This document shows positions 1-7,199 of a stretch of DNA of 17,350 nucleotides, in pieces; position 1 is the stretch's first letter, and each line of letters opens with the position of its first letter. The stretch lies in NCBI GenBank assembly GCA_038206985.1, contig JBBRAH010000054.1, positions 1-17,350 on the forward strand, written 5' to 3'. Below the pieces are notes generated by a model, which saw only the letters and a list, made by a program, of their open reading frames with translations, ran no database searches and was not told the DNA's origin. The stretch is from CAXMST01 sp038206985 (GTDB taxonomy: Bacteria > Actinomycetota > Thermoleophilia > Solirubrobacterales > 70-9). The translations under genes and the position numbers were made by a program.

Positions 1-142
1 CGCTTGAGATGTGCTCGATGTTGCGCAGCGAGCCGGTGTCGAGGTTGTCGATGCAGATCACCCGGTGGCCCTTGCCGAGCAGGTGATCTGTGAGATGGGA
101 GCCGAGGAAGCCGGCCCCGCCGGTGACTACGCAGGTGGTCAT
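1..142 (-). CDS. NAD-dependent sugar epimerase/dehydratase, N-terminal fragment
   Basis: Reading leftward from an ATG at 142-140, the frame stays open to the window edge and gives 47 residues beginning MTTCVVTGGAGFLGSHLTDH. The TGGAGFLGSHL segment is the glycine-rich Rossmann loop of the extended short-chain dehydrogenase family, and the following VICIDNLDTG matches the second strand, whose acidic residue contacts the NAD ribose. This pattern is typical of UDP-glucuronate decarboxylases, UDP-glucose 4-epimerases and dTDP-glucose dehydratases. The catalytic YxxxK and substrate region lie outside the window, so the exact reaction cannot be chosen. TATTGT at 156-151 lies 8 nt before the ATG, suggesting a near-leaderless mRNA. 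The gene is divergent from the sigma factor at 233. Confidence 0.85.
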   Translation of the reverse strand, partial: MTTCVVTGGAGFLGSHLTDHLLGKGHRVICIDNLDTGSLRNIEHISS

Positions 143-202
143 CCCCGCCAACAATAGCGGCGGCCGCCGGCTCGGCCGCGGCAATCGCCGGGCCCCTGGG
201 GG

Positions 203-214
203 CATGCCGGCATG
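203..214. repeat. 12-bp perfect palindrome upstream of the sigma factor
   Basis: CATGCCGGCATG is its own reverse complement. It lies in the 90-bp divergent space between the epimerase and sigma-factor starts, about 10 bp before the sigma-factor Shine-Dalgarno sequence. It could be an operator or a small mRNA hairpin; nothing in the window identifies a binding protein. Confidence 0.4.
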
Positions 215-232
215 TGCCGGGGTGGAGGGAGC

Positions 233-814
233 ATGGAACCCGCTCCCAACCAGAACCTCCGGCCCCTGGCGGCGGGAGCCGGTTTCAACCGCATCGCCCT
301 GGCGGCCACGATGCTCGAGACCCACGGCGCGCGCTTCCGCCGCACTGCCCGCCGCTTCTCGATCTGCGACGACGATGCGGATGACGCGCTTCAGCGAGCT
401 ACGGAGATCCTGATGACCAGGGCCCCGCGACCGGACGGCCGCAACCTCGTCGCCTGGATGCATGTGGTCGTTCGCCATGAAGCCCTCGCCGTCGCGCGTG
501 ACCGGCGCCGCCAGTTGAGCGCCGATCGACGCGGCACCTCGGGAACGCCCGAGCCCTTCGAGCCCGATCAACTCGCGGCTCCGGGCGGAGGCCCGCAGCA
601 AGCGCTCGAAGCGCGTGAACGGGCCGCCCGCGCGGCCCGCGCGCTGCGCGGTCTCAAGCCGCAGGAGCGCCGCGCTATCGCTCTGCAGGCGGCAGGCTGC
701 TCCTACGCCGAGATTCAGGCGATCACCGGCTGGACGTACACGAAGGTCAACCGATGCCTGGCCGAAGGGCGGGCGGCGCTGCGGGGGCGGGCGCCCCATA
801 TAGATGCTGCCTGA
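233..814 (+). CDS. sigma-70-family (ECF-like) RNA polymerase sigma factor
   Basis: 193 residues. Residues about 28-94 resemble region 2, with the acidic patch DDDADDALQRATEIL followed by an NLVAWMHVVVRHEAL helix. Residues about 134-185 are region 4: a helix beginning LKPQERRAIALQAAG, then a helix-turn-helix SYAEIQAITGWTYTKVNRCL that would read the -35 element. The two are joined by a Pro/Gly-rich linker. I chose the ATG at 233 because GGAGG at 224-228 stands just before it; an in-frame ATG at 212 lacks this. No zinc-finger anti-sigma gene is adjacent. The stop codon directly abuts the first ATG of the MMPL gene, so the two may be co-expressed. Targets are unknown. A stand-alone SigJ/SigG-like regulator of other parentage remains possible. 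Confidence 0.8.
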   Translation: MEPAPNQNLRPLAAGAGFNRIALAATMLETHGARFRRTARRFSICDDDADDALQRATEILMTRAPRPDGRNLVAWMHVVVRHEALAVARDRRRQLSADRRGTSGTPEPFEPDQLAAPGGGPQQALEARERAARAARALRGLKPQERRAIALQAAGCSYAEIQAITGWTYTKVNRCLAEGRAALRGRAPHIDAA

Positions 815-3800
815 ATGCCGGCCAGGCCTTGGCATCGGCTCCCGACCCTAGAATCTGCCGCCTCGCGGGGCCCGGGGAGGCCCCGCAGTACGCGAGAGGC
901 ACCTCTGCCGGCATTTCTATATCGACTCGGGCTGTTCACGGCCAGGTACCGGTGGGTCGTTCTGGGTGCCTGGCTGTTGGCGATCGTTCTGGTCGGCTTC
1001 GCCGTCCGGTCGCTGGGGGCCGAGACATCCAACAACCTGGACCTGCCGGGTACCGACAGCGAGGCGGCGTCCGACCTGCTCGCCAAGCGCTTCCCTCCTC
1101 AGCAGAACGGCGCCAACCCGATCGTCTTCCGCATCGAGGACGGCAAGGTGACCGTTGATCCCTACGAGCAGGCGATCAAGGACACCAGATCGGCGCTCCT
1201 CGACCTCCCCTACGTCGATACCGCTCCGAGTCCGTTCGCTCAGAAGGGCGCCGCACAGGTCAGCAAGGACAAGCACACGGCGTTCATTCCGGTGCTGTTG
1301 TCGATCTCCAATGCGGATATCACCGAGCACAAGGCGCAAGAGGTGCTCGACGCTGCCAAGCCCGCGCGCGAAGCCGGGATGAAGGTCGCCGCCGGGGGCC
1401 AGGTAGGGGGCGATCTCTCACAGCCCGAGACGGCATCAAGTGATGTGGTGGGGCTGCTGGCGGCGACGGTGATCCTGGCCTTTACGTTCGGGACCCTGGT
1501 CGCCATGGGGCTGCCGATCATCTCGGCGGTGTTCGGTCTTCTGATCGGCCTTTCGTTGATCGGGTTGCTGGGCCACATCGCCCCCATACCCGACATCGCC
1601 CCGACCCTCGCGACGATGATCGGCCTCGGGGTGGGGATCGACTACGCGCTGTTCCTGGTAACGCGCTATCGCTCTGAGCTCGCCGCAGGAAGGCCCACGG
1701 AGGAGGCCGTCGCGACGGCGGTCGCAACATCGGGCAGTGCGATCGTGTTCGCGGGGACAACCGTCGTGCTCGCGCTCGTCACGCTGCTGGTGGCCGGGAT
1801 CCCGCTCGTCACCTCGCTCGGCTACGCCTCCGCGATCGCTGTCATCACAGCCGTCGTCGGTGCTCTCACGCTGCTTCCCGCGATCCTGGCCGCGCTCGGA
1901 CCCCGCGTCGACCGCCTGCGTCTACCCACACTCAAGCGGGCGGGGTCCGCGGCCGCCGGCCCCGTGGCACCGGGCTTCTGGGACCGCTGGGCGGCGTTCG
2001 TCACAACTCATCCCAAGCGCGCCATCTTGATCGCCCTCGCAATCCTCCTTCCGCCGCTGATCCCCTTCCTCTCGCTGAATCTCGGCCAGGAGGACATCGG
2101 CGCGACGCCGAAGTCGACGACCGAGCGCCAGGCCTATGACCTGATGGCCTCGGGCTTCGGCCCCGGGTACAACGGCCCCCTTCAGGTGGCGGTGGAGCTC
2201 GGCAGCCCGGCGAAGCCGAGCAGCATGTTCCTGTCCCAGAAGAGTCAGGCTGAGGAACTGCAGTCCGAGCTCGAACAGGAGCAGGCCCAGGGCCAGGCGG
2301 AGGCGGCCCGTCTGACCCAGCAGGCGGATGCGCTGAGTGGCAAACAGACCGAGCTCGAGGGCCAGCAATCTGCGCTTGAAGCGCAGAAGAACGAGCTCGA
2401 GGGGGAGGGCTCGCAACTCGAGACAGAACGCGAGCGTCTCAGCCGGGAGCGGACCCTCCGGGTTGAGCTCGAAGCGCTTGCGACACAGGCGCGAGCGGTG
2501 GGCGCCGAAGCCGCCAGGCTGGCGGCCGAAGGGTCACGCCTGCGGGCGCGCCTCGCAGCGATCACAGCCCGCCAACGGCGGATCGAGGCGAAGCTGAAGA
2601 GCCAGCCCCCGCCCGCCCGGCGGGCCGAGCTCGAGGCCCGGCTCAAGCGTCTGGAGTCACGCGAGGCATCGGTCGAGAGTGAGATCGCCCAGGTGAACGC
2701 GGAGCGAGCGGCGAACAGGCGCGAGGCCGAAGGCCTGGCTCGGAGCGCTGCGGATCTGCGAGAGCAGGCGGCAGCATTCGGCGGTGCGGTCGCGGTGCTC
2801 GCCGAGGAGGCCGTCGGTCTGGCGGGGCAGGTGCTCGTGCTCGCCGAGCAGGGGGCACAACTCGAGCAGGAATCCTCCGCGGCACAGATCCAGGCAGCGA
2901 ACCTCCGGGCCCAGCAGGCCGAGCTCGAGGCCGAGCAGACCGTGGCCCAGATGCAGGCGCAAGAGGCCCAGGAGTTACAAGAGGAGCTGACGAAGGAGCT
3001 GACCGCGGCCGGCGGTGACGAGCGTGGAACCGACCGGCGCCTGGTCGAGCTGCAGAACGGGCTCGAGAAGGCGACCGGCGTCCAGGTCGTCTCGCCGCCC
3101 CAGATCAACAAGAGCGGCAACGCGGCTCTGTTCAACGTGATCGCCACGACCGATCCGGCGGCACCGGCGACCGCGGACCTGGTCCGCACGATCAGGGTTT
3201 TCGTGATCCCCGAGCGCACTGCCGAAGACGACGTTGTCGCGCACGTCGGCGGGCAGGCCGCGAGCTACGTCGATCTCGCCTCGGGGATCAGCTCGAGGCT
3301 GCCGCTGGTCATCGCGGTCGTGATCCTGCTCGGCTTTCTCGTACTGATGATGGCCTTCCGCTCGACCCTGATCCCCGCCCAGGCCGCGCTGATCAACGTC
3401 CTCGCCGTCTGCGCCGCCTTCGGCGTCGTCGTTGTCTGTTTCCAGTACGGCTGGGGGCTCGGCCTGGTCGGCGTCGACACCTCCTCCGGCACCGATCCGA
3501 TCGCGAGCTTCGTGCCCCTGATCATGTTCGCCGTCCTCTTCGGCCTGTCGATGGACTACCAGGTCTTTCTGTTGAGCCAGATCGAGCAGCACCGGGCGGG
3601 CGCCGCAAACGATCGTGAGGCGATCGCCGCGGGACTCGCCACCGGCGCCCGTGTGATCGCAGCAGCCGCCCTGATCATGATCGCGGTGTTCGCCAGCTTC
3701 ATCCTCAACGGTGACCCGACCGTCAAGCAGTTCGGCGTCGGCCTCTCCGTCGGAGTCGCCCTGGCGGCGATGTCAGTGCTACTCCTCGCACCAGCCTTAC

Positions 3801-3925
3801 TGGTGCTCGCCGGCCGCTGGATCTGGTGGCTCCCGGGCTGGGCGCAGCAGCGGCTCCCTCACCTCGACATCGAGGGAGCCGGAGCCGGGCAGACCGGGGA
3901 GCGGCCCGAGTCGGTCGCGGAATAA
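815..3925 (+). CDS. MMPL/RND-family transporter with large periplasmic coiled coil
   Basis: 1036 residues, against roughly 700-770 for ordinary actinobacterial MMPL proteins. TM1 is at about 47-66, a porter domain follows, TM2-6 occupy about 210-360 and TM7 about 402-422. The second half ends with another helix cluster at about 828-1005. Both proton-relay motifs are present: GIDYALF (Asp276) and SMDYQVF (Asp914). In the second porter domain, residues about 475-735 are almost uninterrupted Glu/Gln/Ala/Leu/Arg heptads. Family members export lipids, siderophores or other hydrophobic molecules using the proton gradient; the substrate here is unknown. Start: ATG 815 abuts the sigma-factor stop but has no clear Shine-Dalgarno. 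CTG 905, just before the conserved FLYRLGLFTARYRW, has GAGAGG upstream and is a credible alternative giving 1006 residues. Confidence 0.9.
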   Translation: MPARPWHRLPTLESAASRGPGRPRSTREAPLPAFLYRLGLFTARYRWVVLGAWLLAIVLVGFAVRSLGAETSNNLDLPGTDSEAASDLLAKRFPPQQNGANPIVFRIEDGKVTVDPYEQAIKDTRSALLDLPYVDTAPSPFAQKGAAQVSKDKHTAFIPVLLSISNADITEHKAQEVLDAAKPAREAGMKVAAGGQVGGDLSQPETASSDVVGLLAATVILAFTFGTLVAMGLPIISAVFGLLIGLSLIGLLGHIAPIPDIAPTLATMIGLGVGIDYALFLVTRYRSELAAGRPTEEAVATAVATSGSAIVFAGTTVVLALVTLLVAGIPLVTSLGYASAIAVITAVVGALTLLPAILAALGPRVDRLRLPTLKRAGSAAAGPVAPGFWDRWAAFVTTHPKRAILIALAILLPPLIPFLSLNLGQEDIGATPKSTTERQAYDLMASGFGPGYNGPLQVAVELGSPAKPSSMFLSQKSQAEELQSELEQEQAQGQAEAARLTQQADALSGKQTELEGQQSALEAQKNELEGEGSQLETERERLSRERTLRVELEALATQARAVGAEAARLAAEGSRLRARLAAITARQRRIEAKLKSQPPPARRAELEARLKRLESREASVESEIAQVNAERAANRREAEGLARSAADLREQAAAFGGAVAVLAEEAVGLAGQVLVLAEQGAQLEQESSAAQIQAANLRAQQAELEAEQTVAQMQAQEAQELQEELTKELTAAGGDERGTDRRLVELQNGLEKATGVQVVSPPQINKSGNAALFNVIATTDPAAPATADLVRTIRVFVIPERTAEDDVVAHVGGQAASYVDLASGISSRLPLVIAVVILLGFLVLMMAFRSTLIPAQAALINVLAVCAAFGVVVVCFQYGWGLGLVGVDTSSGTDPIASFVPLIMFAVLFGLSMDYQVFLLSQIEQHRAGAANDREAIAAGLATGARVIAAAALIMIAVFASFILNGDPTVKQFGVGLSVGVALAAMSVLLLAPALLVLAGRWIWWLPGWAQQRLPHLDIEGAGAGQTGERPESVAE
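849..854 (+). promoter_or_regulatory. candidate -10 element (TAGAAT) for the MMPL gene
   Basis: TAGAAT lies inside the first 40 bp after the ATG at 815, and TTGGCA (829-834) stands 14 bp upstream, a shorter gap than usual. The same TAGAATC hexamer precedes tRNA-Ser(GCT) at 8467. If this promoter is real, its transcript starts near 861, downstream of the ATG at 815, and translation would have to begin later, for example at CTG 905. Confidence 0.4.
862..899 (+). promoter_or_regulatory. leader hairpins that could mask a ribosome-binding site
   Basis: GCGGGGCC (865-872) pairs perfectly with GGCCCCGC (879-886) around a 6-nt loop. Alternatively CTCGCG (862-867) can pair with CGCGAG (891-896), which overlaps the GAGAGG Shine-Dalgarno-like sequence at 894-899. 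The two foldings share bases and exclude one another. They matter only if the mRNA starts near 861 and translation starts at CTG 905. No U-tract follows, so it is not a classical terminator. Confidence 0.35.
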
Positions 3926-4025
3926 CCGCAGGCCCCGGGAGCGGGTAGGTGCCATTTCCGCTCCTGGGGTCTCGTGGACTCGGGTTCGAGGCAACCGCGC
4001 GCTGCGCGCCGGCAGCCGCGTCGGT

Positions 4026-4391
4026 CTACAGGAGGATCGTGATCACGGCGCCGACGACCACGACGATTGAGAGCGTCTTGACCATCGGGTGCATCTCCCT
4101 GGCGCGGGCTGAGGCGAACGCAAACCAGGCCAGTGCGAAGGCCGCGATTGCCGTACCTGCGCCCAGCAGGATGCTGATCAGCTTGTTGCCCGACGACTTC
4201 TCGGTGCATTCGACGAGCAGCGACTGAGCGTCCTTGAGCGCCTCCTCGCAGGTCTCCGTTCCGATCAGGGTGATCGCCACCGCGGCGAAGAAGATGCCGA
4301 CCAAGGCGGCGACGATCAGTAGGGCTATCGCGCCGGCCCGGCCACCCTTGGGCGGTGAGCCCGGGGACGACCCAGGTGTTGCTGCTTCCAT
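4026..4391 (-). CDS. small membrane protein of unknown function (three predicted TM helices)
   Basis: 121 residues. I do not recognise a family. After a Pro/Gly/Ser-rich cytoplasmic start there is TM1 (about 20-44), an extracytoplasmic loop of about 30 residues with two cysteines (CEEALKDAQSLLVEC) that could form a disulfide, TM2 (about 71-93), and TM3 at the extreme C-terminus (about 105-121). The start is ATG 4391, with GGAG at 4404-4401 nine nt upstream; a TTG five codons earlier overlaps that Shine-Dalgarno and is unlikely. A TAGGTT hexamer at 4430-4425 could be its own -10. It lies 81 bp downstream of the glycosidase on the same strand. Codons for LIGTET here contain one copy of an 18-bp repeat whose other copy spans the glycosidase stop. 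Confidence 0.65.
   Translation of the reverse strand: MEAATPGSSPGSPPKGGRAGAIALLIVAALVGIFFAAVAITLIGTETCEEALKDAQSLLVECTEKSSGNKLISILLGAGTAIAAFALAWFAFASARAREMHPMVKTLSIVVVVGAVITILL
4251..4268. repeat. 18-bp direct repeat, copy 1
   Basis: GGTCTCCGTTCCGATCAG occurs here and again, identically, at 4459-4476. This copy is inside the small membrane protein gene, where the opposite strand encodes LIGTET. Confidence 0.8.
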
Positions 4392-4458
4392 TTTCAGGAT
4401 CTCCAATTCAAGTAGGGGGTCGAGAACCTATCGGTTCGCGGGCTCGGTGCCCCCGCCG

Positions 4459-4476
4459 GGTCTCCGTTCCGATCAG
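4459..4476. repeat. 18-bp direct repeat, copy 2
   Basis: Identical to 4251-4268, 208 bp away. This copy covers the stop codon of the GH26-like gene and the first bases after it. Confidence 0.8.
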
Positions 4477-5588
4477 CGCCGCTTGCCCTTGCCGCGCTTG
4501 CCCTTCTCGTTCTCGGGCGTGTAGGGCGCGTACTTGTTGCTGTTCAGGCGGTGCCTGAGCGCGGTGCGGCTCTTCGGGTAGTCGCTCAGCTCGAACTCGT
4601 TGGCGGGGCCTTCGCCGAAGCCCTGGTAGTAGATCGCCATCCTGGTCCGCTTGTGCTTCTCGACCCAGTCGAAGAGCGAGTTGACGAAGCCCGGTGAATC
4701 CACGCCCCAGGGCGCCCACTCACCGATCAGGAACGGGCGCTTGCGGTACTGCTTGTAGATGCTGTTCAGCCCGTCGAGGCTCGGGAACTTGCTGTAGATG
4801 TCGGCGCCGACCCAGTCGACGAACCGGTATCCGGGGAAGTAGTCCGCGGGTTGGTTGCCCGGCACGTTGGGAGCGCCCTGGGCCTGTGGTACCCAGGCGA
4901 AGGCCACCTTCGGCTTCGCCAGCTTCCTCTTCGTCTTGCCCTTGATCTTTGGCATGTCCAGCTTCTTGAGCTGCTTGTCGATCGACTTGGTCTTCCCGCC
5001 ACGGGTGATCAGTACGAACCGCTGCCACGCCTTCTTGAAGTTGGCCGTCGAATGTTCGGGGTCGCGCTTCTCACCGTTGCCGTGAAAGGCCGAGTAGCCG
5101 TTCCAGAAGCCGTTCATCTCGGGGAACAGCCGGATATAGGTTGGCGCCTTCCGCTTGGCCAGGGCCTGAGCGAGGGTGAGGATGTACCCGTCATCCTCGC
5201 CCTGGGCGATGCTCCGCGTGCTGATCAGCGGGCTGCAGCCCCAGCACCTGCCGGTCGAGAGACTCAGCATGCCCCGCGTATGTGTCTGCTCCCAGCGTCC
5301 GAGCGCCTCCTTCGGCACGTAGCCCCAGGCCTCGAACGACTGCATCACGGAGGGGTGAGCGCCGCTCGCCTTCTGGAACTCTTTGTAGTCGGAGGTCTGC
5401 CCGGTGTCGGAGACGCCGGCGAAGAGCTTGCCCTTCTTCGGAACGAAGGCTTTTGCGGAGCCGCCCTTGCCGCTCTTGGTTGACTTGCCTTTGGCGTCGG
5501 CCTCGGGGACGAAGGCGATGACCAGCGTCAAGACGGCCAGCACGATGCCGATTGTCAGCAGTCGATGTTTCTCATTCGTCGAATCCAT
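4473..5588 (-). CDS. secreted GH26-like (clan GH-A) glycoside hydrolase
   Basis: 371 residues. Residues 1-33 form a signal peptide or anchor: hydrophobic core 11-27, then a possible AxA-type site at EADAKG. The rest resembles a GH26 beta-barrel. PTYIRLFPEMNGFW places a candidate acid/base Glu157 in the family's R-x-x-x-E-M-N signature; YFPGYRFVDWVGADIY (250-265) matches the strand before the nucleophile; and RPFLIGEWAPWG gives a candidate nucleophile Glu290. GH26 enzymes are mostly endo-beta-mannanases; the substrate here is not certain. Unusual are a Lys/Gly-rich segment after the signal peptide, a basic insert near 213-226 (KIKGKTKRK) and a basic C-terminal tail (EKGKRGKGKRR), which may hold the enzyme at the anionic wall. 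Cys115/Cys118 are close together. The Shine-Dalgarno before ATG 5588 is weak. Confidence 0.75.
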   Translation of the reverse strand: MDSTNEKHRLLTIGIVLAVLTLVIAFVPEADAKGKSTKSGKGGSAKAFVPKKGKLFAGVSDTGQTSDYKEFQKASGAHPSVMQSFEAWGYVPKEALGRWEQTHTRGMLSLSTGRCWGCSPLISTRSIAQGEDDGYILTLAQALAKRKAPTYIRLFPEMNGFWNGYSAFHGNGEKRDPEHSTANFKKAWQRFVLITRGGKTKSIDKQLKKLDMPKIKGKTKRKLAKPKVAFAWVPQAQGAPNVPGNQPADYFPGYRFVDWVGADIYSKFPSLDGLNSIYKQYRKRPFLIGEWAPWGVDSPGFVNSLFDWVEKHKRTRMAIYYQGFGEGPANEFELSDYPKSRTALRHRLNSNKYAPYTPENEKGKRGKGKRR

Positions 5589-5721
5589 CCGCGATCAGCG
5601 AACCATCGACCGGCTCCTCGAATCCCTGAGGAAGTTCATCCGATCGGTGGATATACGTCCATCCGCGCGGTCGGCGGCTTGCAGGCGGATGGGGCGCCCT
5701 CAGTCGTCCTCGCCCCGGCAG

Positions 5722-5809
5722 CGGAGGGGGTGGGATTCGAACCCACGAACGGGGGTTACCCGTTACCGGTTTTCAAGACCGGCGCATTCAACCGCTCTGC
5801 CACCCCTCC
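5722..5809 (-). tRNA. tRNA-Ser (anticodon TGA)
   Basis: 88 nt. The acceptor GGAGGGG (5809-5803) pairs with CCCCTCC (5729-5723), followed by discriminator G at 5722. The anticodon loop CTTGAAA carries TGA at 5775-5773. A long variable arm, and a T-arm GTGGG-TTCGAAT-CCCAC, fit a class II serine tRNA reading UCA/UCG-type codons. CCA is not encoded. TAACCT at 5828-5823 may be its -10. It is divergent from the FAD oxidase, with only 50 bp between them. Confidence 0.97.
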
Positions 5810-5846
5810 TGGGTGGCCTGGCAGGTTAGTCGCGTCGGCGCCGGGG

Positions 5847-5852
5847 TAGGCT
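5847..5852 (+). promoter_or_regulatory. -10 element of a leaderless FAD-oxidase mRNA
   Basis: TAGGCT ends 7 nt before the GTG start at 5860, the distance expected between a -10 hexamer and the first transcribed base. No Shine-Dalgarno sequence lies between. Confidence 0.5.
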
Positions 5853-5859
5853 GCAAAGC

Positions 5860-7194
5860 GTGGCCGACGAAGACGAAGAGCAGAGGCCCAAGGTCTGGCG
5901 GAACTGGGCCCGCGAGCAGGTCTGCCATCCGCAGGCGATCGTCCGGCCGCGCACACGCGAAGGTCTGGTCAAGGCGATCATCGAGGCGCGCGAGGCCGAG
6001 CGCCGGGTCAAGGTCGCCGGTGCGGGCCACTCGTTCAGCGCCGCCGCGCTCACCGATGGAACGCTGCTGAGTATCGATGCCCTCGACCGGATCCTCGACG
6101 TCGATCGCGATGCGGGCCTGGTTAGGGTCGAGGCCGGCGCTTCGCTCGGCAACCTCAACCGGCGGCTCGACGCCGAGCATGGACTCGCCTTCGCCAACCT
6201 CGGTGACATCGACAAGCAGACGCTGGCGGGCTCGATCTCGACCGGCACCCATGGCACCGGGATCGGCTTTCAGAACGTCTCGGCCCAGATCGCCGCACTC
6301 GAGCTGATCGGCGCCGACGGCTCCACCACGATCCTCGACGAGGCCTCCGATCCGACCGGCTTCCGGGCTGCCCGGGTAGGACTCGGAGCCCTGGGCGCGA
6401 TCTACGCCGTGACGCTGAAGCTGGTCCCCTCATACACACTGAGCCGCCTCGATCACCCGCTGCCGCTCGATCGGGTCCTCAGCGAGCTCGACCAGAAGGT
6501 TGACTCGCTCGATCACTTCGAGTTCTACGTCTTCCCACACACCGAAACCGCGCTGTGCCGGGAGAGCATCCGCATCGACGAGCCGCCGCAGCCCCCCAAT
6601 CCGGCCGCCCGCTACCTGAACGAGGTCGTGCTCGAGAACTGGCTCAGCGGTGCCTTCATCGCGATGGCGCGCGCGATGCCCTCGGCCGGGCCGCGGCTCG
6701 CCAAGCTGGCGGCTCGGAACTTCTCCAACGCGAGCAAGGTCGATCGCAGCTACCGCGTGTTCGCCTCCGAGCGCCGCGTGAAGTTCACCGAGATGGAGTA
6801 CGGGATCCCGCGCAAGCACGCGCGGGAGGCGGTCGAGCGGGTGCTGGCGATCGCCTCTCGGTCGGAGATGCGCTGCGTGTTCCCGGTCGAGGTGCGGTTC
6901 GTCAAGGGCGACGACGCGCTGCTCAGCCCCAGTCATGAGCGGGACACGTGCTACATCGCCGTCCATCAGGACCGCAAGCTCGACTGGCCGGTCTACTTCC
7001 GCGAGGTCGAGCAGGTGCTCGGCGCCTTCGACGGGCGCCCACACTGGGGCAAGCGCCACGAAATGACGGCGGCGGAGCTGCAGCCGCGCTACCCGCGCTG
7101 GGCCGACTTCCAGAGAGTGCGCCGCAAGCTCGACCCCGAGGGCGCCTTCGCCAACGACTACCTCGACAAGGTCCTCGGCCCGCCCCAGACCTGA
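5860..7194 (+). CDS. D-arabinono-1,4-lactone oxidase family FAD-binding protein
   Basis: 444 residues, the usual size for bacterial aldonolactone/alditol oxidases of the VAO family. Residues about 18-190 form the FAD-binding PCMH domain: VKVAGAGHSFS contains His57, the position that carries covalent FAD in this family, and TLAGSISTGTHGTG contacts the pyrophosphate. The C-terminal ALO domain includes the conserved RPHWGKRHEM (His395 region) and the closing RRKLDPEGAFANDYL. Such enzymes oxidise L-gulono-, D-arabinono- or related lactones, or alditols, using O2 or another acceptor; the substrate cannot be told from sequence. No signal peptide is seen. Start: GTG at 5860, since no other suitable start precedes the conserved NWAREQ segment. 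It converges with the PLP protein, leaving 5 bp between stops. Confidence 0.9.
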   Translation: MADEDEEQRPKVWRNWAREQVCHPQAIVRPRTREGLVKAIIEAREAERRVKVAGAGHSFSAAALTDGTLLSIDALDRILDVDRDAGLVRVEAGASLGNLNRRLDAEHGLAFANLGDIDKQTLAGSISTGTHGTGIGFQNVSAQIAALELIGADGSTTILDEASDPTGFRAARVGLGALGAIYAVTLKLVPSYTLSRLDHPLPLDRVLSELDQKVDSLDHFEFYVFPHTETALCRESIRIDEPPQPPNPAARYLNEVVLENWLSGAFIAMARAMPSAGPRLAKLAARNFSNASKVDRSYRVFASERRVKFTEMEYGIPRKHAREAVERVLAIASRSEMRCVFPVEVRFVKGDDALLSPSHERDTCYIAVHQDRKLDWPVYFREVEQVLGAFDGRPHWGKRHEMTAAELQPRYPRWADFQRVRRKLDPEGAFANDYLDKVLGPPQT

Positions 7195-7199
7195 GGGCC

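Noticed and set aside
2245..3219. Long Ser/Ala/Arg-rich open frame antisense to the MMPL coiled coil
   Set aside because: It is the mirror of a highly biased coiled-coil coding region: low complexity, no start signal and no recognisable domain.
5584..5667. TCCATCCGCG repeated at 5584 and 5658
   Set aside because: Ten bases in a GC-rich sequence, one copy inside the glycosidase start region, can arise by chance; no palindrome or promoter relation was found.
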